A stretch of DNA of 20,285 nt, taken from positions 1-20,285 of the forward strand of contig CAAERF010000129.1 in NCBI GenBank assembly GCA_900758315.1. The letters run 5' to 3'. A model generated the notes under the pieces. It saw only the letters and a program-made list of their open reading frames with translations. It was not told the origin of the DNA and did no database searches. This DNA is from an uncultured Oscillospiraceae bacterium. GTDB taxonomy: Bacteria > Bacillota > Clostridia > Oscillospirales > Oscillospiraceae. Numbering within the stretch: the first letter of the stretch is position 1; the number at the start of each line of letters is the position of its first letter. Made by a program: the position numbers and the translations under genes. This document shows, piece by piece, positions 14,638 to 20,011 of this stretch.

Positions 14638-15678
14638 CTACCTTTCTCTGCTCAAGACCCTAACATGATTATCTGGTCTAATAGAATCAATCATTGAAGA
14701 AAAAATACCAAACGCTGTAGGAAAGAAATTTGCTAATAGCTCTAATTTGCCTTGGTCTCCCATAGACGCTTCAAAAAAGTGGGCAAAGGCTTCTGCTTGT
14801 AGATTGCCCGGTCTCGTCCAATAGTTCCTTGAGTGACCATAATTTCCGTGCAATTGACCATTTGTTGTCGCATCAATTAAGTCCGAGAAGGAGTGAGCTG
14901 AATCCTGCCTAATACGGGTCAGAAAAGCAGTTTGCTTTTCCACTGGAAGATTGTTATATAAGCTCAGGATTCTTTGTCCGTCCTCAACCAGTGCCTCAGC
15001 AAATTCTGGAGTATTGGATAGATTGCTCCGATAGTTGCACGAAGCATGGTCGATCATGTGAGCAAGCTCGTGGAAATAAGTTGTTCCTGCACCTCTTGGA
15101 TTTGTCATATCAGAAGCTGCATTGTAGTAGACTCCTCGTGAATGCCCTATATAATTTCCCGGTGAGTAATGTGCTGTCTGATCCGGTGGATATTCAGAAT
15201 CTTGTATCATCAGTTTACCAGCGAAATGGTCAAACACTTCTCTGACATTCTGCTCTGCATTTTCATGGCGTTGTGATATAACAGCGATATATCCGTCTGG
15301 TGTGCTACCTTGGGTTAGCACGCCAAGGCAATACTGATAAGACGAATTACCAACATTAGGTGTTTGCAGACCCTGGAGGAAAGAATTTCGTGCAGAAGGA
15401 GTGTCCAAATTAACATTATCATATTCTTGTACACTTTTGGCAAGTGAAGCAACGTATTTTTCGGCCTGAAGCATAATCTGTAAAATATCATTCAGGGCTT
15501 TGTTGCAATCTTTTACGATAGTTCCCAGCTCATCGTACTTCTTGTCATTCCATCCAATTCCCAATTGCTGATATTTCATCTTCACAGAACTTCTTGTAGT
15601 TTCGATAGAAGAAATGGAGGTCCGCATATTTTTCAGTATTGTCAGTAATTGAGTTGCATCAGCATTTACGTTGCTCAA
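14638..15678 (-). CDS. WXG100/LXG-like effector with C-terminal HExxH zinc-protease domain
   Basis: A 346-residue protein. Residues 1-91 form a helical WXG100-like domain with G-W43-N-D-K-K-Y as turn motif and a helix ending QAEKYVASLAKSVQEY. About 66 of these 91 residues are identical to the upstream gene's N-terminus. The C-terminal domain holds H203-E-L-A-H207 and a likely third zinc ligand, E296, in LQAEAFAHFFEA, as in gluzincin metallopeptidases. This architecture fits a type VII-secreted toxin with a protease end; no secretion genes are in the window. The start is TTG at 15678, supported by GGAGGTGAG six bases upstream; the stop lies inside the next gene's ribosome binding site. It could be a housekeeping-type protease rather than a toxin, but the shared N-terminus argues for an effector. 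Confidence 0.8.
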   Translation of the reverse strand: MSNVNADATQLLTILKNMRTSISSIETTRSSVKMKYQQLGIGWNDKKYDELGTIVKDCNKALNDILQIMLQAEKYVASLAKSVQEYDNVNLDTPSARNSFLQGLQTPNVGNSSYQYCLGVLTQGSTPDGYIAVISQRHENAEQNVREVFDHFAGKLMIQDSEYPPDQTAHYSPGNYIGHSRGVYYNAASDMTNPRGAGTTYFHELAHMIDHASCNYRSNLSNTPEFAEALVEDGQRILSLYNNLPVEKQTAFLTRIRQDSAHSFSDLIDATTNGQLHGNYGHSRNYWTRPGNLQAEAFAHFFEASMGDQGKLELLANFFPTAFGIFSSMIDSIRPDNHVRVLSRER

Positions 15679-15697
15679 ACACTCACCTCCTCATTTG

Positions 15698-16567
15698 TTA
15701 ATCATTTCGAGTGTAGCTACCTGTTACTAAAACCGGGATATATGTATCAAGCGATTGAGCTGCAAGTGTTCGATGTCGCCCATCACTCTGAAATACATAA
15801 TAAGAACCTACCTGCGCAACCTGGACAGGATTATTGTAATAGCTACGAATGGTATCATCTAACACTGGGTTTTGTGAAAGCTCATCCAAAGACATTCCTG
15901 ACTCAGTATTTTGACGAACATCTTGGATGTGCGAAGCTCGCCTTAGAATGTTTTCTCTCGACCATCCCTCTCGACCATTCCGTGTCCAAAATCCTTCCGG
16001 GTTCCCAAGTTCTCGGTCACTGAGATAAACTCCTTCAATATCCCTTGCTCTAACGTATACGAGTTCTGGATTTTCATTTCGAGAAAAGGTATAGTTCCCG
16101 TTCTCCCAATAATCTCGATATTCTTCATAGTGATTTCCACGGGAAAAATATCGTTCAGCTGATAGTCTGTCTTGAACAAATGCAAGATTAGAACCAAAGG
16201 TATTTGACTCAAAGGTGGTTGTATCTGCACTTGATGGTGTAACAGCAAAACTACTGGTCTGAGGTGTGCTTGCAGATATTCCATTTGTAGATCCTAGTTG
16301 AACACTTTCGTATTCACTAAGGCTCTTGGCGAGTAAAGCCACATATTTTTCTGCTTGAAGCATAATTACCAATATGTCATTGAGAGCCTTGTTGCAGTCT
16401 CTTACAACCACGCCCAACTCGTTGTATTTTTTATCTTGCCATCCAGCACCTAACTGTTCATATTTCATCTTTACAGATTTTTTGGTAGTTTCGATGGAGG
16501 AAATGGAATCCTGCATTTTTTTCAGCATTGCGAATAGCTGAACGGAGTCAGCATTTACCATACTCAT
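15698..16567 (-). CDS. WXG100/LXG-like effector with ParB/Srx-like C-terminus
   Basis: A 289-residue protein, first gene of the accessory operon. Residues 1-91 are a WXG100-like helical domain (G-W43-Q-D-K-K-Y) nearly the same as in the next gene. Residues ~92-125 are a Ser/Thr-rich linker. The C-terminal ~165 residues are polar and aromatic, ending in YYVFQSDGRHRTLAAQSLD and IPVLVTG. The D262-G-R-H-R motif followed by A-A and I-P-V resembles the ParB/sulfiredoxin-like fold, which includes nuclease domains of some polymorphic toxins; the match is short and tentative. I start at ATG 16567, which has AGGAGGTGAT just upstream; the frame is open 22 codons further 5', but without a binding site. 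The next effector gene starts 20 bases after its stop. Confidence 0.75.
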   Translation of the reverse strand: MSMVNADSVQLFAMLKKMQDSISSIETTKKSVKMKYEQLGAGWQDKKYNELGVVVRDCNKALNDILVIMLQAEKYVALLAKSLSEYESVQLGSTNGISASTPQTSSFAVTPSSADTTTFESNTFGSNLAFVQDRLSAERYFSRGNHYEEYRDYWENGNYTFSRNENPELVYVRARDIEGVYLSDRELGNPEGFWTRNGREGWSRENILRRASHIQDVRQNTESGMSLDELSQNPVLDDTIRSYYNNPVQVAQVGSYYVFQSDGRHRTLAAQSLDTYIPVLVTGSYTRND

Positions 16568-16610
16568 TTCATCACCTCCTGGCAGCGGATTTTGTGAAGT
16601 GCAAAGCGGC

Positions 16611-16636
16611 GATGTGTCAGGAAAGTCTGACACATC
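16611..16636. repeat. Perfect 10-base hairpin upstream of the effector operon
   Basis: GATGTGTCAG (16611-16620) and CTGACACATC (16627-16636) are perfect inverted repeats around a six-base loop. The hairpin lies 44 bases before the first effector start in the transcribed leader and has no T run, so it may be an operator or an mRNA structure rather than a terminator. Confidence 0.6.
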
Positions 16637-16652
16637 ACTGCTTCGGCAAGAT

Positions 16653-16766
16653 TTAATTTAGAGAGGAAAGAAATTGTTCCAACTCAGCAGCGGTCGGTGC
16701 AATGTACGGTTTCATCTGGTAAGTATCCTTAACACCGTCTGTGAAGTATACGCTCCTTTCTTTTTT
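16653..16766 (-). pseudogene. Possible short relict or leader reading frame
   Basis: On the minus strand a frame ending at TAA 16653-16655 reads VYFTDGVKDTYQMKPYIAPT then AAELEQFLSSLN. An AAAGGAG-like site lies near 16748-16754, but there is no ATG, GTG or TTG at the right distance; the only ATG in frame is inside the stretch. The residue pattern looks protein-like, so this may be the tail of a decayed gene or a gene using an unusual start. I cannot name it. Confidence 0.3.
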
Positions 16767-16838
16767 CGTTTTGTTGGTTCATTTTCGCCAGTGTGTTCGT
16801 GTCGTTTGCTGTGACGAGAACGCAACATAGACACAAAG

Positions 16839-16882
16839 AAAACACAAGGGCGAGCTTGCTCGTTTATATACCCTTGTGTTTT
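16839..16882. repeat. 12-base perfect inverted repeat enclosing a second hairpin
   Basis: AAAACACAAGGG (16839-16850) and CCCTTGTGTTTT (16871-16882) are perfect inverted repeats. Inside, CGAGC-TT-GCTCG (16851-16862) forms its own hairpin. It could be a terminator for minus-strand transcripts or a recognition site. The surrounding 16,568-17,070 region has no convincing gene. Confidence 0.6.
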
Positions 16883-17020
16883 CGACTGGATATGTTAAGG
16901 TAACAAACAGTAAATGACACGTTACAGACTGCAAAATGTACCAACTGAAAAAAGAAAGAATACCGTTGTGTGCTTTATTTCTCGATCAGCTTTTCAAACA
17001 TGAGGAAAGGTTTTTATAAA

Positions 17021-17057
17021 AAAAGAGTAGTTACCGTTTTTTGGTAACTACTCTTTT
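17021..17057 (-). terminator. Strong terminator of the epsilon-zeta operon
   Basis: AAAAGAGTAGTTACC (17021-17035) and GGTAACTACTCTTTT (17043-17057) form a perfect 15-base stem with a seven-base loop. On the minus strand a T run follows immediately. It lies 13 bases after the zeta stop codon and is where the pSM19035 operon would be expected to end. Confidence 0.9.
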
Positions 17058-17070
17058 CCTTTTTTAAGGT

Positions 17071-17371
17071 TTAAAGTCCTGGAAGTTTAGGTGTTTTGGG
17101 TATTGGTGGTGTAGGTAGCTGCAAGCTTTCCAATTTTTGTTGAATTGCTTTAAATTCAGGGGTTTCTTGGTGTTGATTTTGAACCATTTTTTGCTCTATT
17201 CTCTCCAAAGTCGGTTGAATTTCTTTCCCTGATACTTTACGATTTAATTCTCTTTCTAAGGTCTCTTTCGGACTAATGGAAGGCGTTTCTAAACTTGAAT
17301 AGAAGTTTCACTCCTTCTCTATTATAAAGCCTTATATCGCTAAATAAGCCCGTTTTATGAAGGGTTTCTAA
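17071..17371 (-). pseudogene. Zeta toxin, C-terminal remnant with frameshift
   Basis: The minus strand from 17371 reads [20 protein letters not shown] then VKL, matching zeta of pSM19035 from about residue 189. It then shifts frame: one extra base (near 17302) separates VKL from [16 protein letters not shown]. The shifted frame runs on through [20 protein letters not shown] to the normal zeta end [12 protein letters not shown] and TAA at 17071-17073. The catalytic middle of zeta (roughly residues 51-188) is absent. Upstream of 17371 the sequence changes abruptly to unrelated GC-richer DNA. No functional toxin can be made from this piece. Confidence 0.9.
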
Positions 17372-17511
17372 GCTGAAATGAACGGGTTTACACCCGGCCT
17401 TGACCTCCGCCCGCTGTCCCGCTGAATGGGTGGACAAGGCGGCCAATCCCTCAAAGTGCTTGGACGCTCTCTTTCTGATTTTGGAGCGTTTCTTTTCTAA
17501 AAATTGAAATG

Positions 17512-17618
17512 GGCGGGAAGCCATTTTAGGGCTTTCCCGCCTTGATTACTTTTTAGCAAAGACGGGCGTGACTGTCAACGGCGGCGCATGAAATGCGCCG
17601 TTCATCTTGACCGTTGAC
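17512..17618. repeat. Nested GC-rich inverted repeats inside the insert
   Basis: GGCGGGAAGCC (17512-17522) pairs with GGCTTTCCCGCC (about 17530-17541) with one bulge. Further on, GTCAACGG (17574-17581) and CCGTTGAC (17611-17618) enclose a tighter hairpin CGGCGCAT-GAA-ATGCGCCG (17582-17600). They lie 3' of the ATPase gene on its strand and could act as terminators, but no T runs follow. Confidence 0.6.
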
Positions 17619-17660
17619 TGGCTCGGCTGGCTTTGCTATCTTCCTGACAAATGGGAATGT

Positions 17661-18206
17661 CTAAGATAGTAAAGACGTCCCACATGCAACTCTTTCTTTT
17701 ATTGCGGAAACCGTATCTTTAATTGTGAATGTAGTTGTGTCTATGACATTTGATTCATATATCCCCAAACCGGAAAATTGCTCCCACATTGTTTCCACTA
17801 ATTCAATATTTGTTTTTCTATCTAATTTTGAGCGTTCCACAGCTCGCTTCATAGTTTCTTTTTTACTCGCTCTTAATACAATATAGTGTACCTCGTAATC
17901 TTCTTGGGCAAGAGCTTTCCATGGCTCCAAAAACCATGGCCCGACAATCCCATCTACAATTACATCATATCCGCCACGAGCATATCGCTTTGCAGCTTCT
18001 AAAAAGGCTTCAATGACAACCAGATTTTGCTTGTTGGATTCTGGCAAATGTGGTGGTATTGCGCCTTTGCTTAAGTAATGAAAAAAGTCATCGGTGTGCA
18101 TATGCACTGATTTATCCATATCTGATTCCTTTGCGACAATTGACGCAGTTGTTGTTTTTCCTGTCCCCGGTGAGCCTGTAATCACAATAATTCTTCCTTG
18201 ATTCAT
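17661..18206 (-). CDS. P-loop AAA-type ATPase / small-molecule kinase-like protein
   Basis: A 181-residue soluble P-loop protein. Walker A is G11-S-P-G-T-G-K-T18; H37-T-D-D40 after the second strand and V-D85-G-I-V-G-P-W resemble kinases of the zeta-toxin, chloramphenicol-phosphotransferase and nucleotide-kinase type. The later VHYIVLRASKKETMKRAVER supplies a lid-like arginine region. The substrate is unknown; antibiotic, nucleotide or sugar kinases are all possible. The ATG at 18206 has GAGGG about nine bases upstream. The gene sits in the segment that replaced the centre of zeta and points the same way, so it may be driven by the omega-epsilon promoter. It is not zeta itself: its sequence does not match the zeta middle, and its length is much shorter than zeta's 287 residues. 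Confidence 0.8.
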   Translation of the reverse strand: MNQGRIIVITGSPGTGKTTTASIVAKESDMDKSVHMHTDDFFHYLSKGAIPPHLPESNKQNLVVIEAFLEAAKRYARGGYDVIVDGIVGPWFLEPWKALAQEDYEVHYIVLRASKKETMKRAVERSKLDRKTNIELVETMWEQFSGLGIYESNVIDTTTFTIKDTVSAIKERVACGTSLLS

Positions 18207-18234
18207 CTGTATTTTCCCTCACAATTTGAATTTA

Positions 18235-18270
18235 TCACTTTGTTCCTGCCTGCTCAATCATCTTCTTCGC
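18235..18270 (-). pseudogene. Possible 3' tail of a lost reading frame
   Basis: Directly after the zeta N-terminal remnant the minus strand reads [12 protein letters not shown] and stops (TGA, 18235-18237). It looks like the end of a protein whose remainder was lost at the zeta junction, but 12 residues are too few to identify or to exclude chance. Confidence 0.3.
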
Positions 18271-18415
18271 AAACTGGTTTTCCCTGACCCTGATTGCCCA
18301 CCAAGTAAAAAAGCGGTTGGCGATTCAACCGCTTTTTTACTTGAACCAATTCTTCTAAATTATCATTTAAGCGATTCTCAAACTGTTTGTCAGTAAAATT
18401 GACTATATTTGCCAT
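18268..18415 (-). pseudogene. Zeta toxin, N-terminal remnant with frameshift
   Basis: The ATG at 18413-18415 lies one base after the epsilon stop. The frame reads [20 protein letters not shown] then EELVQ, matching zeta of pSM19035 residues 1-25. One G is then missing (CAAGTAAAAAAG where CAAGGTAAAAAAG is expected), so translation shifts and ends at TGA 18254-18256 after 53 codons. In the original frame the DNA still encodes the Walker A region of zeta ([12 protein letters not shown], residues 39-50), then homology stops near 18268. Zeta normally phosphorylates UDP-N-acetylglucosamine and poisons wall synthesis; this fragment lacks the catalytic and substrate-binding parts and is out of frame. 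Confidence 0.92.
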
Positions 18416-18416
18416 A

Positions 18417-18689
18417 TTAAGCCACTTTCTCTTTATTCAAAACTTGTTTTGAGTAACGATTCATTGACCGCCAATACTCATGAACGGCTTGTAATTCTTC
18501 TAAAGAATAATCAAAAAGATTTACACGTTTTGCAAGCTTTAATTGGTTTAATAAATTGACTTCCAATAATTGAGAGTCATTTTTATTTAATTCATGGTTC
18601 AAAACATAGTTTAATACTCGATTATAAACGCTTGCCGATAATTCGTTAATGATCTCTATTTCAAATGTTTTTTCATACGTAACTGCCAT
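18417..18689 (-). CDS. Epsilon antitoxin
   Basis: A 90-residue all-helical protein that matches, to my memory, the epsilon antitoxin of pSM19035 over its whole length: it begins MAVTYEKTFEIEI, has an NHELNKNDSQLLEVNLLNQL centre and ends SMNRYSKQVLNKEKVA. Epsilon binds two zeta molecules and blocks their ATP site. The reading frame is intact, with AAAGGAG seven bases or so before the ATG. It lies between omega (16 bases upstream) and the ruined zeta start (one base downstream), so it is now an antitoxin without its own toxin in cis. It could still neutralise zeta made by another plasmid in the same cell. Confidence 0.95.
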   Translation of the reverse strand: MAVTYEKTFEIEIINELSASVYNRVLNYVLNHELNKNDSQLLEVNLLNQLKLAKRVNLFDYSLEELQAVHEYWRSMNRYSKQVLNKEKVA

Positions 18690-18705
18690 TTCATTTTCAC
18701 TCCTT

Positions 18706-18921
18706 TTAAAGTTTGTCAGGTAAATATTTCCGTATATATTCTTCTAAGGCTTGATCCATAACTTCTTTTACGTTTCCGCCATTCTTTGCTGTTTCGATTT
18801 TTATGATATGGTGCAAGTCAGCACGAACACGAACCGTCTTATCTCCCATTATATCTTTTTTTGCACTGATTGGTGTATCATTTCGTTTTGCTTTTTGTGC
18901 GCCTAAATTTCCCACAATCAC
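18706..18921 (-). CDS. Omega repressor (ribbon-helix-helix, ParB-like)
   Basis: A 71-residue protein that matches omega of pSM19035 as I remember it. The first ~20 residues are flexible (MIVGNLGAQKAKRNDTPISA). The DNA-binding strand is in DKTVRVRADLHHI, followed by two helices ending EEYIRKYLPDKL, a ribbon-helix-helix fold. Omega dimers bind unspaced WATCACW heptads, repress copy-number and partition genes, and act as the centromere-binding partner of delta. The start codon is GTG (18919-18921), preceded by an AGAAAGAAG-type site. Seven heptads lie 43 bases upstream, so it should repress itself together with epsilon. Confidence 0.95.
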   Translation of the reverse strand: MIVGNLGAQKAKRNDTPISAKKDIMGDKTVRVRADLHHIIKIETAKNGGNVKEVMDQALEEYIRKYLPDKL

Positions 18922-18949
18922 TCACTTCTTTCTATTTCTTCTTATTCTT

Positions 18950-18978
18950 ATTTTATCATCAACAATCACAAATCACAA
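18950..18978 (-). promoter_or_regulatory. Omega-epsilon promoter
   Basis: On the minus strand TTGTGA (18978-18973) and TAAAAT (18955-18950) are separated by 17 bases. The -35 element lies within the last heptads of the omega operator, so bound omega would block RNA polymerase. Confidence 0.75.
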
Positions 18979-19012
18979 GTGATTTGTGATTAATCACTTG
19001 TGATTTGTGATT
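18964..19012. promoter_or_regulatory. Omega operator / partition site, seven heptads
   Basis: Seven contiguous WATCACW heptads in either orientation: AATCACA, AATCACA, AGTGATT, TGTGATT, AATCACT, TGTGATT, TGTGATT. In pSM19035-type plasmids such arrays serve both as omega operator and as centromere (parS). The array ends exactly where the delta stop codon begins. Confidence 0.93.
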
Positions 19013-19867
19013 CTATTCTTTTTCGTTTTCTAATTGAATGATTCGCTCAAGCATTTCAAAAAATACGTTCTCATACATGGATAAAACTTTTTTGTCATAG
19101 CCTTTGTGTTCTGTAATTCCGTTTTTAGACCAGGTACTTACTTTATTACTTCGCTTGATAATATTTTGGAAAACCAAGTTATCTTCTTTATGTTGCTTGT
19201 ACAGTTCTTCCAGGTTTGATTTTATCGTTGCGCTGTCCGTATCAACTAAATAAGGAACAAAACCGATCATATCTAGTCCAGGGTTAAACTGTTCTTGTAA
19301 ATCAATCAAATAGGAAATATAGTTTTGAATGTTGTTTGTACTTTCTTCTTCTGCTTGTAAAGGGATCATAACGTAATCACTTGCCACGATTGCATTATTT
19401 GTATAAACGCTTGGCGTTGGTACAGTATCAATAATAATGAGATCATAGTCACTTTTTAAAGGTGCTAAAAGAGTAGCAAGCAATCTACTTTCATTTTCAA
19501 AAGTCCATGAGCGAGTTAATTTTGGCAGTAACATCAAATCAAACGTGCCAGGGATCAAGTCTAAATTATCAGTCAAATGAACAATAGAAGAAGCCAAGTT
19601 TCCATTTTTCAGTCCTTCATAAAAATTAACACGTGGCAATTCTACCTTAAATGTTTTTGCTAAGTCTTTTGTCAATGTTGCTTGTAAGTCCTTATCGATC
19701 ATTAAAACTTTTAAATTAAATTTGTCTGTCAAGTAAGCAAACATAGTCGATAATTTTGACTTTCCAACACCACCTTTAAAATAATTGTTTAAGATAACAA
19801 TCGCTTCATTTTTACTGTTTAAAATACGTCTTAATTCTTCAAGTATTTTGAGTTCTTCCTTCTCCAT
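19013..19867 (-). CDS. Delta partition ATPase (ParA)
   Basis: A 284-residue ParA/MinD-type ATPase that matches delta of pSM19035 by memory. The deviant Walker A is K31-G-G-V-G-K36-S; LKVLMIDKDLQATLT and YDLIIIDTVPTPSVYTNN carry the switch and Walker B regions. Delta dimers bound to ATP coat the nucleoid and, with omega on its heptads, position plasmid copies. I choose ATG 19867 (MEKEELKIL), not the in-frame ATG 14 codons earlier at 19909. Likely -10 boxes at 19892-19904 lie inside that extra stretch, so the earlier ATG would fall upstream of the transcript. The ribosome binding site (GGGG at about 19875-19878) is weak. The frame is intact. Confidence 0.94.
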   Translation of the reverse strand: MEKEELKILEELRRILNSKNEAIVILNNYFKGGVGKSKLSTMFAYLTDKFNLKVLMIDKDLQATLTKDLAKTFKVELPRVNFYEGLKNGNLASSIVHLTDNLDLIPGTFDLMLLPKLTRSWTFENESRLLATLLAPLKSDYDLIIIDTVPTPSVYTNNAIVASDYVMIPLQAEEESTNNIQNYISYLIDLQEQFNPGLDMIGFVPYLVDTDSATIKSNLEELYKQHKEDNLVFQNIIKRSNKVSTWSKNGITEHKGYDKKVLSMYENVFFEMLERIIQLENEKE

Positions 19868-19891
19868 AACTACGCCCCATTCTTTTTTTGT

Positions 19892-19928
19892 ATAGTAATA
19901 TTGTATCATTAGGAATCACAAATCACAA
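19892..19928 (-). promoter_or_regulatory. Delta promoter
   Basis: Two overlapping choices on the minus strand each have an 18-base spacer: TTGTGA (19928-19923) with TACAAT (19904-19899), and TTGTGA (19921-19916) with TACTAT (19897-19892). Both -35 elements lie in the heptad array, so omega would repress delta. Confidence 0.65.
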
Positions 19929-19976
19929 GTGATTTGTGATTAATCACTTGTGATTTGTGATAAGTGATTTGTGATT
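19914..19976. promoter_or_regulatory. Omega operator / partition site, nine heptads
   Basis: Nine contiguous heptads: the same seven as at 18,964 with the seventh changed to TGTGATA, then AGTGATT and TGTGATT. It lies between the delta promoter and the terminator of the topoisomerase fragment. It serves as operator for delta and probably as part of the plasmid centromere. Confidence 0.93.
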
Positions 19977-19981
19977 AATAT

Positions 19982-20009
19982 ATAAAAGCCCTCTTTAAAG
20001 GGCTTTTAT
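19982..20009. terminator. Terminator of the topoisomerase gene, possibly bidirectional
   Basis: ATAAAAGCCCT (19982-19992) and AGGGCTTTTAT (19999-20009) form a perfect 11-base stem with a six-base loop, directly after the topoisomerase stop codon on the minus strand. The T-rich stem arm lies at the 3' side in both directions. Confidence 0.75.
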
Positions 20010-20011
20010 GC

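Larger units (their letters stand above)
17372..18267. other. Foreign insert replacing the middle of the zeta gene
   Basis: This ~0.9 kb lies between the two zeta remnants and matches neither. It holds a P-loop ATPase gene, a short tail of a lost reading frame, and GC-rich palindromic DNA at 17,512-17,618. No terminal inverted repeats or target-site duplication were seen, so recombination rather than simple transposition is more likely; about 138 zeta codons were lost. Confidence 0.75.

Noticed and set aside
15943..16284. A 113-codon minus-strand frame overlapping the ParB/Srx-like effector
   Set aside because: It lies in another frame of a supported gene with no ribosome binding site and no recognisable pattern.
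17273..17524. An 83-codon minus-strand frame ending in zeta-like sequence
   Set aside because: It spans the junction between insert DNA and the zeta C-terminal remnant and ends at the frameshift; it is a chance chimera, not a gene.
18235..18415. The zeta N-terminal frame as a functional short toxin
   Set aside because: The frameshift after residue 25 removes Walker A from the translated frame, and catalytic residues are deleted.
18964..19976. The repeated 7-base units as a CRISPR array
   Set aside because: The repeats are contiguous heptads without spacers and match the known omega-binding WATCACW pattern.
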